From Cellulomonas edaphi (GTDB taxonomy: Bacteria; Actinomycetota; Actinomycetes; Actinomycetales; Cellulomonadaceae), in NCBI RefSeq assembly GCF_030362815.1, contig NZ_JAUCGR010000001.1, forward strand, positions 52,014 through 116,013: a DNA stretch of 64,000 nucleotides, given 5' to 3'. Of this stretch, positions 56,682-64,000 are shown piece after piece. Positions within the stretch are counted from its first letter, which is position 1, and the number at the start of each line of letters is the position of its first letter. A program made the position numbers and the translations under genes. The notes below the pieces were generated by a model that saw only the letters and a list, made by a program, of their open reading frames with translations, ran no database searches and had not been told where the DNA came from.

Positions 56682-56766
56682 GGAGGATTCGCCTAGTGGC
56701 CTATGGCGCACGCTTGGAAAGCGTGTTGGGTGAAAGCCCTCGGGGGTTCGAATCCCCCATCCTCCG
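56682..56766 (+). tRNA. tRNA-Ser (GGA)
   Basis: An 85-nt class II tRNA: acceptor GGAGGAT/ATCCTCC, anticodon stem ACGCT/AGCGT with loop TGGAA (anticodon GGA), long variable arm TTGGGTGAAAGCCCTC, T-arm GGGGGTTCGAATCCCCC and discriminator G. CCA is not encoded. Confidence 0.96.
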
Positions 56767-56771
56767 CGCAC

Positions 56772-56825
56772 CGAAGGGCCCGTGATCCGCAGCGATGTGG
56801 ATGGCGGGCCCTTCGTCATGTCACG
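56772..56825. terminator. Terminator after tRNA-Ser
   Basis: CGAAGGGCCCG (56772-56782) pairs with 56815-56825, with an inner ATCC/GGAT stem. Its distal arm overlaps the end of the convergent flavoprotein gene. Confidence 0.8.
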
Positions 56826-58065
56826 GCGTCGGGCGCTCCAGCCAGTCCAGCGCACCCCTCGCAGCGGCCACGCCGGTCGCGAAGGAGGCCTGCAGCAGGT
56901 AGCCGCCCGTCGGCGCCTCCCAGTCGAGCATCTCTCCAGCGACGAACGTGCCGGGCATGCGGCGCAGCATGAGCGACTCGTCGACCTCCGACCACGCGAT
57001 GCCCCCTGCGGTCGAGATCGCGCGCGCGATGGGCATCGTGTCGGTGACGGTCACCGGCACGGCCTTGACGAGTGCGGCCATCCCCCGCGGGTCGGTGGGC
57101 AGCGGCCCGTCCTCGCGGAGCAATGCGATGGCGACCGGGTCGAGACCGATGGTGCGGCGGAGCCACGTGGACGACGACTCCTTGGGACGGCGGCGCGCGA
57201 GGGACATTGCCAGCTCGTCGACGGTGCGCGCCGGCCGCAGGTCGACCTCGACGACGCAGGCCCCCGCGTCGAGGCCGTCGCGGATCGCCGCTCCGATCGC
57301 GTACACCGGGCCGCCCTCGATGCCGTGCCGCGTCACCATCGCGTCACCGCGCCCCGTCGAACCGCTCGACCCGCTCGACCCGCTCGACCCGCGCACGGTC
57401 AGCGCGACGCTCTTGAGCGGCGTCCCCGCGAACCGTTCGGCCAGCACGTCGCTCCACGCCACGCGCACACCCACGTTCGCGGCTCGGAGAGGGGCGACCT
57501 CGACTCCACGGCCGGTGAAGTGCTCCACCCATCCGCCGTCCGAGCCAAGACGTGGCCACGAGGCACCGCCGAGCGCGAAGACGGTCGCGTCGGCGGCAGG
57601 CTCGACGCCGTCCGCGAACCGGAGCACCCCGTCGTCGGTCCACCCCGTCCACGTCCGCCGCGTCTGGATCGTGACGCCCAGCCCCGCGAGCCGCGTCAGC
57701 CACGCGCGCACCAGAGGGATCGCCCGGAACGCCTCCGGGAACACGCGCCCGCTCGACCCGACGAACGTGGGCTCGCCCAAACCGGCACTCCAGTCGCGCA
57801 GGTCCTGCGGGCCGAACGCGTCGATCATGGGTGCCAGATGGTTGGCGGACGAGCCGTAGCGGGAGAGGAACGGCTCGCGATCCTCGGAGTGCGTCAGGTT
57901 CAGTCCCCCGTGCCCGGCGAGCAGGAACTTGCGCCCGACCGACGGCATCCGGTCGTGCACGGTGACCGCCACGCCGGCCGTGGCGAGCACCTCCGCAGCG
58001 ATCAGCCCCGCCGGTCCGCCACCGACGATGCACGCGGTCCTCGAGGACGCGGCGCGGGTGGGCAT
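56821..58065 (-). CDS. HI0933/YhiN-family flavoprotein
   Basis: The 414-residue protein has an N-terminal FAD-binding fold (TACIVGGGPAGLIAAEVLATAG), RKFLLAGHGGLNLTHSED, ALGGASWPRLGSDGGW and the C-terminal FAD motif GTFVAGEMLDWEAPTGGYLLQASFATG. This matches the TIGR03862 subgroup of the NAD(P)/FAD-dependent YhiN/HI0933 family, whose reaction is unknown. A 9-bp DNA repeat encodes GSSGSSGSSGS (57359-57395). TACGTT lies exactly 6 nt before ATG 58065. Confidence 0.92.
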   Translation of the reverse strand: MPTRAASSRTACIVGGGPAGLIAAEVLATAGVAVTVHDRMPSVGRKFLLAGHGGLNLTHSEDREPFLSRYGSSANHLAPMIDAFGPQDLRDWSAGLGEPTFVGSSGRVFPEAFRAIPLVRAWLTRLAGLGVTIQTRRTWTGWTDDGVLRFADGVEPAADATVFALGGASWPRLGSDGGWVEHFTGRGVEVAPLRAANVGVRVAWSDVLAERFAGTPLKSVALTVRGSSGSSGSSGSTGRGDAMVTRHGIEGGPVYAIGAAIRDGLDAGACVVEVDLRPARTVDELAMSLARRRPKESSSTWLRRTIGLDPVAIALLREDGPLPTDPRGMAALVKAVPVTVTDTMPIARAISTAGGIAWSEVDESLMLRRMPGTFVAGEMLDWEAPTGGYLLQASFATGVAAARGALDWLERPTP

Positions 58066-58106
58066 ACGCCGAACGTAGCCGACCCGCGCCGCGGCGAACG
58101 GGTCGG

Positions 58107-58508
58107 TCAGGCGGCCTGGCTGATCCGCACGGTGTTGCCCGACGGATCACGCAGCGCGCAGTCGCGCGGCCCCCAGCCCTGGTCCATGGGCTCCTGCAGC
58201 ACCTCGGCGCCCCACTCGCGCAGGGTCTCGAACGTCCTGTCCACGTCGTCCGAGCTGAACACGAGCGTGGGCAGCGAGCCCTTCACGAGCAGCTCCTGGA
58301 GCGCGTCGCCCTCCACCTGGGAGCGGCCGGCGTGCGGCACGGAGACGACGATGCCGAGCCCCGGCTGCGCGTCGCTGCCGAGAGTGACCCAGCGGAACTC
58401 TCCCGACGCCACGTCGTTCTGGACCTTGAGGCCGAGGGCCCCGTAGAAGTCGATCGCCTCGTCGACATCGCTCACGGTCACGTTGCAGTACTTGAGTGTG
58501 ATGGTCAT
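58107..58508 (-). CDS. VOC (glyoxalase/dioxygenase-fold) protein
   Basis: The 133-residue protein is one VOC domain: KYCNVTVSDVDEAIDFYGALGLKV at the N-terminus and DQGWGPRDCALRDPSGNTVRIS at the C-terminus. Members are small-molecule binders or metalloenzymes. ATG 58508 is preferred over an upstream GTG; TAGGTT is 7 nt ahead and its TAG is the stop of the AraC gene. It is the second gene of an AraC-VOC pair. Confidence 0.9.
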   Translation of the reverse strand: MTITLKYCNVTVSDVDEAIDFYGALGLKVQNDVASGEFRWVTLGSDAQPGLGIVVSVPHAGRSQVEGDALQELLVKGSLPTLVFSSDDVDRTFETLREWGAEVLQEPMDQGWGPRDCALRDPSGNTVRISQAA

Positions 58509-58518
58509 GCCCACGAAC

Positions 58519-58956
58519 CTAGGTCGCAGCCTCGGCGGTTGCTTCTTCGATCCTGCTCTTGTTGCGCACCGGCCGGGTCTGCACCTTGGCGACGCACGGC
58601 GGCATCGCCTTGACCGCGGTGTGCTCGCGGCTGCGGTACGCGGTCGGCGTCTCGCCGACCACCTCGGCGAACCGCGAGCTGAACGAGCCCAGCGACGTAC
58701 AGCCCACGGCCATGCACGCGTCGGTGACGCTCATGCCGTCGCGCAGCAGCGACATCGCGCGCTCGATCCGTCGCGTCATGAGGTAGCTGTACGGCGTCTC
58801 GCCGTAGGCGGCGCGGAACTGCCTCGAGAAGTGCGCGGGCGACATGAGCGCCTTCTGCGCCATGGTCGGCACGTCGAGCGGCTTCGCGTACTCGCGGTCG
58901 ATCAGGTCCTTGGCGCGCCGCAGGTACGCCAGGGTCTCCAGGTCCGCCGGGCTCAC
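58519..58956 (-). CDS. AraC-family regulator, HTH domain only
   Basis: The 145-residue protein is an AraC/XylS HTH (YLRRAKDLIDREYAKPLDVPTMAQKALMSPAHFSRQFRAAYGETPYSYLMTRRIERAMSLL, and MAVGCTSLGSFSSRF) with a basic tail and no ligand domain. It probably controls itself and the VOC gene 10 nt downstream. GTG 58956 follows TACCGT by exactly 6 nt. Confidence 0.92.
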   Translation of the reverse strand: MSPADLETLAYLRRAKDLIDREYAKPLDVPTMAQKALMSPAHFSRQFRAAYGETPYSYLMTRRIERAMSLLRDGMSVTDACMAVGCTSLGSFSSRFAEVVGETPTAYRSREHTAVKAMPPCVAKVQTRPVRNKSRIEEATAEAAT

Positions 58957-58983
58957 GCCTTCACGGTAGCGCTCGCGCTCGCG

Positions 58984-59358
58984 CTACAAGAGGCGTTCGC
59001 TGACGAGGACGTTCAGGCCGCGGACGTCGACGCCCGAGGCGAAGTTGAACTTGACCCTGCCCAGGCCGCTGAACCACAGCTCGAGCTCGGAGTCCCGGTC
59101 CCAGGCGCCTGCGGTCTCCACGGAGAAGGCCTGGATCTTGGAGTACGGCAGCGACGTGTAGTCCTTCTTCTTGCCGGTCATGCCCTGGACGTTGAGGGCC
59201 ACGAGCCGCCGGTCGGTGAACGTCACGGAGTCGCGCATGCCCTTGAACGCGAGGAGCACCTGCTCGCCGGGGAGCAGGACGCCGGCGAGCTCCTCGAACG
59301 CCTGCTGGCCGTCCCACGGCGAGAGCTTGACGAAGCCGGTGGAGTTGAAGTCGATCAT
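58984..59358 (-). CDS. Bacterial PH-domain protein
   Basis: The 124-residue protein is a bacterial PH domain (PF08000 type): LLPGEQVLLAFKGMRDSVTFTDRRLVALNVQGMTGKKKDYTSLPYSKIQAFSVET, then LELWFSGLGRVKFNF. Such proteins form ring-like oligomers of unknown function. GGGAGAC lies about 3-9 nt before ATG 59358. Confidence 0.88.
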   Translation of the reverse strand: MIDFNSTGFVKLSPWDGQQAFEELAGVLLPGEQVLLAFKGMRDSVTFTDRRLVALNVQGMTGKKKDYTSLPYSKIQAFSVETAGAWDRDSELELWFSGLGRVKFNFASGVDVRGLNVLVSERLL

Positions 59359-59388
59359 CGTGTCTCCCTGCTCGGGCGGATGTGCTCC

Positions 59389-59742
59389 TCAGCCTGCCAG
59401 TCCGGTGGCGTGCGCGAGGCAGGTGGTGGCCGTCGGGCGCGCGCGCAGCCGGTCGGGGTCGATGGGTACGCCGTCGACCGCGCACAGCCCGTAGGTGCCT
59501 TCGTCCACGCGCCGCTCGGCCGCATCGATCTCGGCCAGCCGGCGCGCCACGTCCCCCGCGAGCGCGTCGACCTGAGCCCGTTCGAACGCGATGGTCGCGC
59601 CCTCCGGGTCGTGCTCGTCGTCGACGTTCGCGTCGCGCGCGGCGTCGACGAGGTCGGTCTTGCTCGCCCGCAGCCCGCGCGCCCGGTCGAGGGCCTCCTC
59701 GCGCAAGGCTGCCAGCAGCGCACGGGCTTCGTTCGGGTCCAT
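59389..59742 (-). CDS. DksA/TraR-like protein with altered zinc finger
   Basis: The 117-residue protein has the coiled-coil (about 5-75) and a C-terminal finger (YGLCAVDGVPIDPDRLRARPTATTCLAHA) of the DksA/TraR family. Of the four usual Cys only two remain: the pattern is C-x2-D and C-x2-H. DksA-like proteins act on RNA polymerase through the secondary channel. ATG 59742 (MDPNEARALL) is preferred over 59772. Confidence 0.82.
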   Translation of the reverse strand: MDPNEARALLAALREEALDRARGLRASKTDLVDAARDANVDDEHDPEGATIAFERAQVDALAGDVARRLAEIDAAERRVDEGTYGLCAVDGVPIDPDRLRARPTATTCLAHATGLAG

Positions 59743-59842
59743 CAGCGCGCACCTGCCTCGACACGTCCGCAAGCCCGCGCCGCAGCGCGAGCCGAATGCT
59801 GCGTGGTCATCGTCGTCCTCTCGGCCGTCATCGCCCGGCGCC

Positions 59843-61366
59843 TCAGCGCGCCAGCGCCAGGACGGTCTCGATCGTGTCGGCCTCGGCGGCCGTCTTGTCG
59901 TCGCGATAGCGCAGCACGCGCGCGAACCGCAGCGCCACCCCGCCGGGGTAGCGCGACGAGCGCTGCAGGCCGTCGAAGGCGATCTCGACCACCTGCTCCG
60001 GTCGCAGCCGCACCTCGTACCCGTCGGTCGGCCCGACGGCCAGCTCCGTGAACCGCTCCGTCTGCCACGCGAGCATCTCGTCGGTCATGCCCTTGAACGT
60101 CTTGCCGAGCATCACGAACCCGTCGCCCGAGCGGGCACCGAGATGGATGTTCGACAGGTACCCACGGCGTCGCCCCGAACCGCGCTCGACGGCCAGCACC
60201 ACCAGGTCCAGCGTGTGCCGCGGCTTGACCTTCACCCACGCTGCCCCGCGCCGGCCGGCCTCGTACGGGGCGTCCAGCGACTTGACGACCACACCCTCCT
60301 GCCCCGCGGCCACCACGTCCTCGAAGCGGGCTTGCGCGAGCGCCGGGTCGGCGGTGACGAGCCGGTCGATCGCGTGCGGCGCGGCGACCGCGTCGAGCGC
60401 GGCGAGGCGCTCGCTCAGCGGGGAGTCCAGCAGGTCGCGGCCGTCGACGTGCAGGCAGTCGAAGAAGAACGGCGTGAGGTGCGCCGCCGCGACCGTGTCA
60501 TGGGTGGCCGTGCGGGACGCGGTCTCCTGGAACGGGCGCGGCCGCCCATCGGCGTCGACCGTGAGAGCCTCGCCGTCGAGCACCACGTCCGTGGTGGGGA
60601 GCCCACGCACGGCGGCGACGATCTCCGGGACGCGGCTGGTGATGTCGTCGAGGCTGCGCGTGAACACGCGCACGTCGTCGCCCGAGCGGTGGACCTGGAT
60701 GCGGATGCCGTCCAGCTTGGTGTCGACCACCACCGGGCCCGTCCCGAGCCCGACCAGGGCGGCGGCGACGTCCGGTGCTGACGAGGCGAGCATCGGGCGC
60801 ACCGGGCGGCCGACCACGAGACCGAACTGCCCGAGCGCGGTGGCCGCCCGGGCCGGGTCTCCCGCACCCAGCGCGGCGACCGCCACGGGCTCCGTGGCCC
60901 CGGCGAGCATCGCTGCCCTCCGCACGAGCCCTGGCTCCACACCGCTGGCCTCGGCGACCGCATCGAGCAGCAGCGCGTCGAGAGCCCCCTGGCGCACCTC
61001 GCCCGACACCAGGCCGCGCAGCAGAGCCTGCTCGTCGGCAGTGGCCGCGGCGAACAGATCGGCAGCGCGCGCGGTCCTTGCGGTCGACGACCCCGGCCCC
61101 GCGAGGTGCGACATGTCCTCGAACGCCTGGTCGACCTGCGCGACCGTGAGGGTCGGCTCGGCCGCCGGTCCGGGGAGCGACGAGAGGGAGCGCCAACCGA
61201 GACCGGTGCGTCGTTGCCGCAGCTCGCCGGCGAGGTAGCGGGAGACCACCTCGACGTCCGCGGCGTCGGTCCGCCGCAGCAGGTCGACGAGCAGTGCGCG
61301 CTTGGCCAGCCGGGACCGCGTGGCCGCCAGCGCGGTCGATGTGGCTGCGACGTCAGCGAGGAGCAT
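59843..61366 (-). CDS. ligB: ATP-dependent DNA ligase LigB
   Basis: The 507-residue protein has the N-terminal ligase domain ([32 protein letters not shown]), nucleotidyltransferase domain with the adenylated Lys in [16 protein letters not shown], motifs [33 protein letters not shown] and [20 protein letters not shown], and an OB domain. The length equals M. tuberculosis LigB (507). The start at ATG 61366 is chosen from that homology and from GACGAT 6 nt upstream. No Ku gene is near. Confidence 0.94.
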   Translation of the reverse strand: MLLADVAATSTALAATRSRLAKRALLVDLLRRTDAADVEVVSRYLAGELRQRRTGLGWRSLSSLPGPAAEPTLTVAQVDQAFEDMSHLAGPGSSTARTARAADLFAAATADEQALLRGLVSGEVRQGALDALLLDAVAEASGVEPGLVRRAAMLAGATEPVAVAALGAGDPARAATALGQFGLVVGRPVRPMLASSAPDVAAALVGLGTGPVVVDTKLDGIRIQVHRSGDDVRVFTRSLDDITSRVPEIVAAVRGLPTTDVVLDGEALTVDADGRPRPFQETASRTATHDTVAAAHLTPFFFDCLHVDGRDLLDSPLSERLAALDAVAAPHAIDRLVTADPALAQARFEDVVAAGQEGVVVKSLDAPYEAGRRGAAWVKVKPRHTLDLVVLAVERGSGRRRGYLSNIHLGARSGDGFVMLGKTFKGMTDEMLAWQTERFTELAVGPTDGYEVRLRPEQVVEIAFDGLQRSSRYPGGVALRFARVLRYRDDKTAAEADTIETVLALAR

Positions 61367-61664
61367 CCCCGCATCGTCGCGCGCATCACCCACACATGCC
61401 CCCGGGGAGGGCACGACGCCTCACTCGCCGTTCGGATGCGCCTCCTGATACACCGCCACCCAGCGGCGCGCGTCACGGCGCAGCCACCAGGCGGCGCAGG
61501 GCCCGGCCACGGCCGCTGGACTGGGCGCCTGAGGCAAACGAGTGGACTCCCGGAAAAGTGAGCCGAGGGGCGCCGCGGCGCCGATATCCTCGGGGCCGTC
61601 GGTCGCCGGATGCCCGACGACGGGGCCGCGAAGACACCCCCGTGCCGAACCAGCAGGGGGACCC
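61367..61664. other. Non-coding interval between ligB and the metalloprotease gene
   Basis: About 300 bp that contains a GGCGCCGCGGCGCC palindrome near 61569 and a -10-like TATCCT at 61585-61590. No convincing gene is seen. Confidence 0.5.
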
Positions 61665-63947
61665 GTGCCCAGACGCCTCGCCATGACCATCGCCGCACTG
61701 ACGTGCGCCAGCCTCGTCCCGATCGGCGCCGCGAGCGCGGCCGAGCCGCCGACCATCACCGGCACGACCGGCGGCATCGGCGCCACCGCGTCCACGGTCG
61801 ACGGCGTCCTGCGCCTGGCCGTCGCGGACGACTTCCGCACGCACACCTCGACCACCACGGCGTTCGTCCAGACGGACGCCGGCGACGTCGCGGTGCCCTC
61901 CTCGCTCGTCGACTCGCTGTCGTCGGGTGACGCCGTGACGGTCGAGCGCAACGCCGCAGGCACGGTCCTGGCCGTCGAGAGCGCTGCCGCCCTCGGCGCG
62001 TCGGCCGACGCGGCGTCGACCGACGCGATCTCGGGCGTCGGCACCCACAACGTCTGGTACGTCCGGGTGAACTGGACCGGAGCGGCCGCGCCGACGACCT
62101 CGGTCGACGGGCTCGTCTCGAGCCTCGCGTCCTACTACGCCACCATCAGTCCCTCGTCGACCGGCGCGCGCATCAAGGTCGCGGCGAAGGGCTCGCTCGG
62201 GTCGGTGACCATCCCGGTGCCGCCGACGAGCGCCGAGAGCTGCGGTGCGTCCCAGATCTACACCGACACCGCCGCCGCGCTGGGCGGCGCCATGCCCGCC
62301 GTGAGCCGGTTCAACCACCTGGTCCTGATCCTCCCCGACCTGCCGGCGGCGACCCCCGGCTGCACGTGGGCGGGTCTGGGCTCGATCGGTGCGAGCAGCG
62401 ACGGGCGTTCGCGCATCTGGCTCAACGGCGCGAGCGCGCTGACGCCTCGGGTCCTCGACCACGAGTTCGGGCACAACCTCGGCCTGCAGCACTCCGACTC
62501 CGTCGTCGACAGCTCGGCGTGCGTGCTGACGTCGGCCAAGCAGACGCTGGGCAGCGCCTGCTACGACGAGTACGGCGACCCGTGGGACGTCATGGGTGGC
62601 GGCTTCGCGACGCCCGACGAGAACACCGTCGGGTTCATGTCCGCGCCGAACCTGGACCGCATCGGCCTGCTCTCGTCGACCGAGAAGTACACCGTCGCCT
62701 CCGCAACGCCGCCCACCATCGCGCTCGCGCCGGTGGCGCGGGCCAGCGGCCGACGCCTCGTCTCGATCCCCTACGGCACGCGCACCTACACGGTCGAGTA
62801 CCGCTACGGCGTGCCCGGATCGCTCGACGCGTGGCTGCCCGAGGCCGGTTACGGCGTGGTCGTCCGGCTCCGCGAGCAGAGCATCGACCACGACCTGGTG
62901 GTCGACTTCCTGAAGAACGGCGAGACGTTCTCCGTCGGCGGGCTCTCCATCTCCGCCACCGGCCTGACGGCCACCGCGGCCAACGTCAAGATCACGCGCA
63001 CCGCCGACAAGACGGCGCCGACCGTCGGCACCGTGGGCTACTGGAACTCCGAGAAGACGTACGAGCACATCGGCACGGTCCTGACCTCGGGCACCCTCGC
63101 CGTGGGCTACACCTCCGCCGGTGACGCCGACTCCGGCCTGGCGTCGGTGAAGCTCTACGTCGACGGCAAGCTGCGGGCGACCTCCACCAACAGGGGCCAG
63201 ACCAAGCTGCAGGCGACGGGCCTGAGCCAGGGCCGCCACTCGTGGTACTTCCTGCTCCGCGACACCTTCAACAACACCCGCAAGACCGCGACGAGGAGCT
63301 TCCGGATCGACACGGGCGGCAAGCCGAAGATCACCAAGTCGCCGCGCGCATCGCTCGCCAAGGGCACCGTGAGCACCAAGACCATCCCCGCCACCGTGGG
63401 CTGGTCCGCCTCGGACGGCTGCGGCATCGTCTGGAACTCGGTCGCCGGCTCGAACGGCCTGGAGAAGACGTACTACGGCGCGCCGAAGGCGATCGCGACC
63501 CGCGTCAAGGTGGGCTACACCCAGTTCGCGGTCCGCTCGGCCGACTGCCTGGGCAACGTCACGGCCGACTCCTACGGGCCGGTCTCCAAGGGCGTGCTCG
63601 ACAAGCAGTCCAAGCGCACGGGCTACCACGGCACCTGGTCCGCGGCGAAGGCGACCAAGGCGCTGGGCGGCACCGAGCAGGTGACCACCAAGAAGAAGGC
63701 GTACGTCACCTACAAGGTCAAGGCGCGCAGCTTCGGCTGGGTCGCCACCAAGGGCACGGGCCGTGGCAAGGCGGCGGTCTACGTCGACGGCACCAAGGTC
63801 GCCGTGGTCAACCTGGCCGCCACGAAGACCGTCTACGCGCAGCAGGTCTTCACCAAGACCTGGTCGAAGGTCGGCACGCACACGATCAAGATCGTGAACC
63901 TGTCGTCCAAGAAGATCGGCGTCGACGCGTTCACCCGCCTGTCCTGA
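61665..63947 (+). CDS. Secreted metzincin-type zinc metalloprotease (M11-like)
   Basis: The 760-residue protein has a Sec signal (about 1-29, PRRLAMTIAALTCASLVPIGAASA-AE), a propeptide-like region, a protease domain with the extended zinc motif HEFGHNLGLQH (His266, Glu267, His270, His276) and Met-turn YGDPWDVMGGG, then C-terminal beta-rich Lys/Thr-rich modules (about 445-760). The HExxHxxGxxH motif and the Met-turn define a metzincin; the closest layout is gametolysin (M11). It should degrade extracellular protein. GTG 61665 has AGGGGGA 4 nt upstream. Confidence 0.88.
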   Translation: MPRRLAMTIAALTCASLVPIGAASAAEPPTITGTTGGIGATASTVDGVLRLAVADDFRTHTSTTTAFVQTDAGDVAVPSSLVDSLSSGDAVTVERNAAGTVLAVESAAALGASADAASTDAISGVGTHNVWYVRVNWTGAAAPTTSVDGLVSSLASYYATISPSSTGARIKVAAKGSLGSVTIPVPPTSAESCGASQIYTDTAAALGGAMPAVSRFNHLVLILPDLPAATPGCTWAGLGSIGASSDGRSRIWLNGASALTPRVLDHEFGHNLGLQHSDSVVDSSACVLTSAKQTLGSACYDEYGDPWDVMGGGFATPDENTVGFMSAPNLDRIGLLSSTEKYTVASATPPTIALAPVARASGRRLVSIPYGTRTYTVEYRYGVPGSLDAWLPEAGYGVVVRLREQSIDHDLVVDFLKNGETFSVGGLSISATGLTATAANVKITRTADKTAPTVGTVGYWNSEKTYEHIGTVLTSGTLAVGYTSAGDADSGLASVKLYVDGKLRATSTNRGQTKLQATGLSQGRHSWYFLLRDTFNNTRKTATRSFRIDTGGKPKITKSPRASLAKGTVSTKTIPATVGWSASDGCGIVWNSVAGSNGLEKTYYGAPKAIATRVKVGYTQFAVRSADCLGNVTADSYGPVSKGVLDKQSKRTGYHGTWSAAKATKALGGTEQVTTKKKAYVTYKVKARSFGWVATKGTGRGKAAVYVDGTKVAVVNLAATKTVYAQQVFTKTWSKVGTHTIKIVNLSSKKIGVDAFTRLS

Positions 63948-63954
63948 CCTCGAG

Positions 63955-64000
63955 TCACCCGAGCCGGGCCCACGCCGCGTCGATCGCGTCGTGGGCCCGA
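63955..64000 (-). CDS. C-terminal end of a gene entering from the right (uncertain)
   Basis: On the minus strand a frame reading AHDAIDAAWARLG then stop (63955-63957) runs from the window edge and looks like a helical protein C-terminus. The same bases also form a hairpin (CGGGCCCACG 63965-63974 with 63990-63999), so a terminator alone is an alternative. Confidence 0.35.
   Translation of the reverse strand, partial: RAHDAIDAAWARLG
63965..63999. terminator. Hairpin after the metalloprotease gene
   Basis: A 10-bp perfect stem with a 15-nt loop lies 18 nt after the stop at 63947. Confidence 0.6.

Overview
The window is a gene-dense, very GC-rich (roughly 73-75%) chromosomal segment from an actinobacterium, most likely of the Cellulomonas/Micrococcales group. 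Supporting signs are WhiB, GlnR, a GlxR-like Crp, ClpC, a PASTA-type class A penicillin-binding protein, Asp-tRNA-independent housekeeping genes of actinobacterial type (LigB, DUF2516, DUF4395, DUF5063), secreted carbohydrate-active proteins with F5/8 type C domains, and many apparently leaderless genes whose -10 hexamer sits 6 nt before the start codon. The species is inferred from gene content only; no rRNA is present.

Layout. 1-5002: secreted carbohydrate-active proteins (a 5'-truncated glycoside hydrolase, a DUF1996 protein) and a papain-fold/MIR-domain protein. 5093-15739: clpC, a YdcF-like protein, HAD phosphatase, a LysR/aminotransferase divergent pair, a 480-bp repeat island, a small alpha/beta hydrolase, an MMPL transporter and a macro-domain hydrolase. 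15740-16465: a non-coding stretch with two matching hairpins and a cluster of DnaA-box-like 9-mers. 16466-22633: a decayed polysaccharide deacetylase, dtd, asparaginase, DUF2516, vapBC, an FUSC-type membrane protein, ygfZ, a nitrobindin-like protein and a 35-residue membrane protein. 22673-28667: a thiol/sulfur cluster, glnR, nhaA, a hydrolase with an atypical nucleophile elbow and nth. 28795-34731: an RsiG-like protein, crp, ridA, a DUF4177 protein, whiB, the bifunctional PBP and a metallophosphoesterase; this block resembles the crp-whiB4-ponA2 neighbourhood of Mycobacterium tuberculosis. 34796-37745: tRNA-Pro and a DUF4097/LiaRS-like envelope-stress set. 37919-48163: asd-lysC, an ABC exporter, recR, dnaX, a LysE/Lrp pair and the SRP RNA. 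48240-56632: transhydrogenase, HAD, an MFS-TetR efflux operon, a RecQ-like helicase, an AAA ATPase, GNAT and DUF2510 proteins. 56682-64000: tRNA-Ser, a flavoprotein, VOC/AraC, a PH-domain protein, a DksA-like protein, LigB, a secreted metzincin and the very end of one more gene.

Functionally this is a core chromosomal region (DNA replication and repair: dnaX, recR, nth, ligB, recQ-like; proteostasis: clpC; nitrogen and cAMP-type regulation: glnR, crp; cell wall: PBP, LiaRS-like; Asp-family amino acids: lysC-asd) with a few accessory insertions. The most unusual non-coding elements are the TTCGCCGATT repeat island (11589-12064), the DnaA-box cluster between two hairpins with an identical loop and a compensatory base-pair change (15815-16384), the CTGAG direct-repeat array upstream of the MMPL gene, and the strict -10-N6-start spacing before more than twenty genes.
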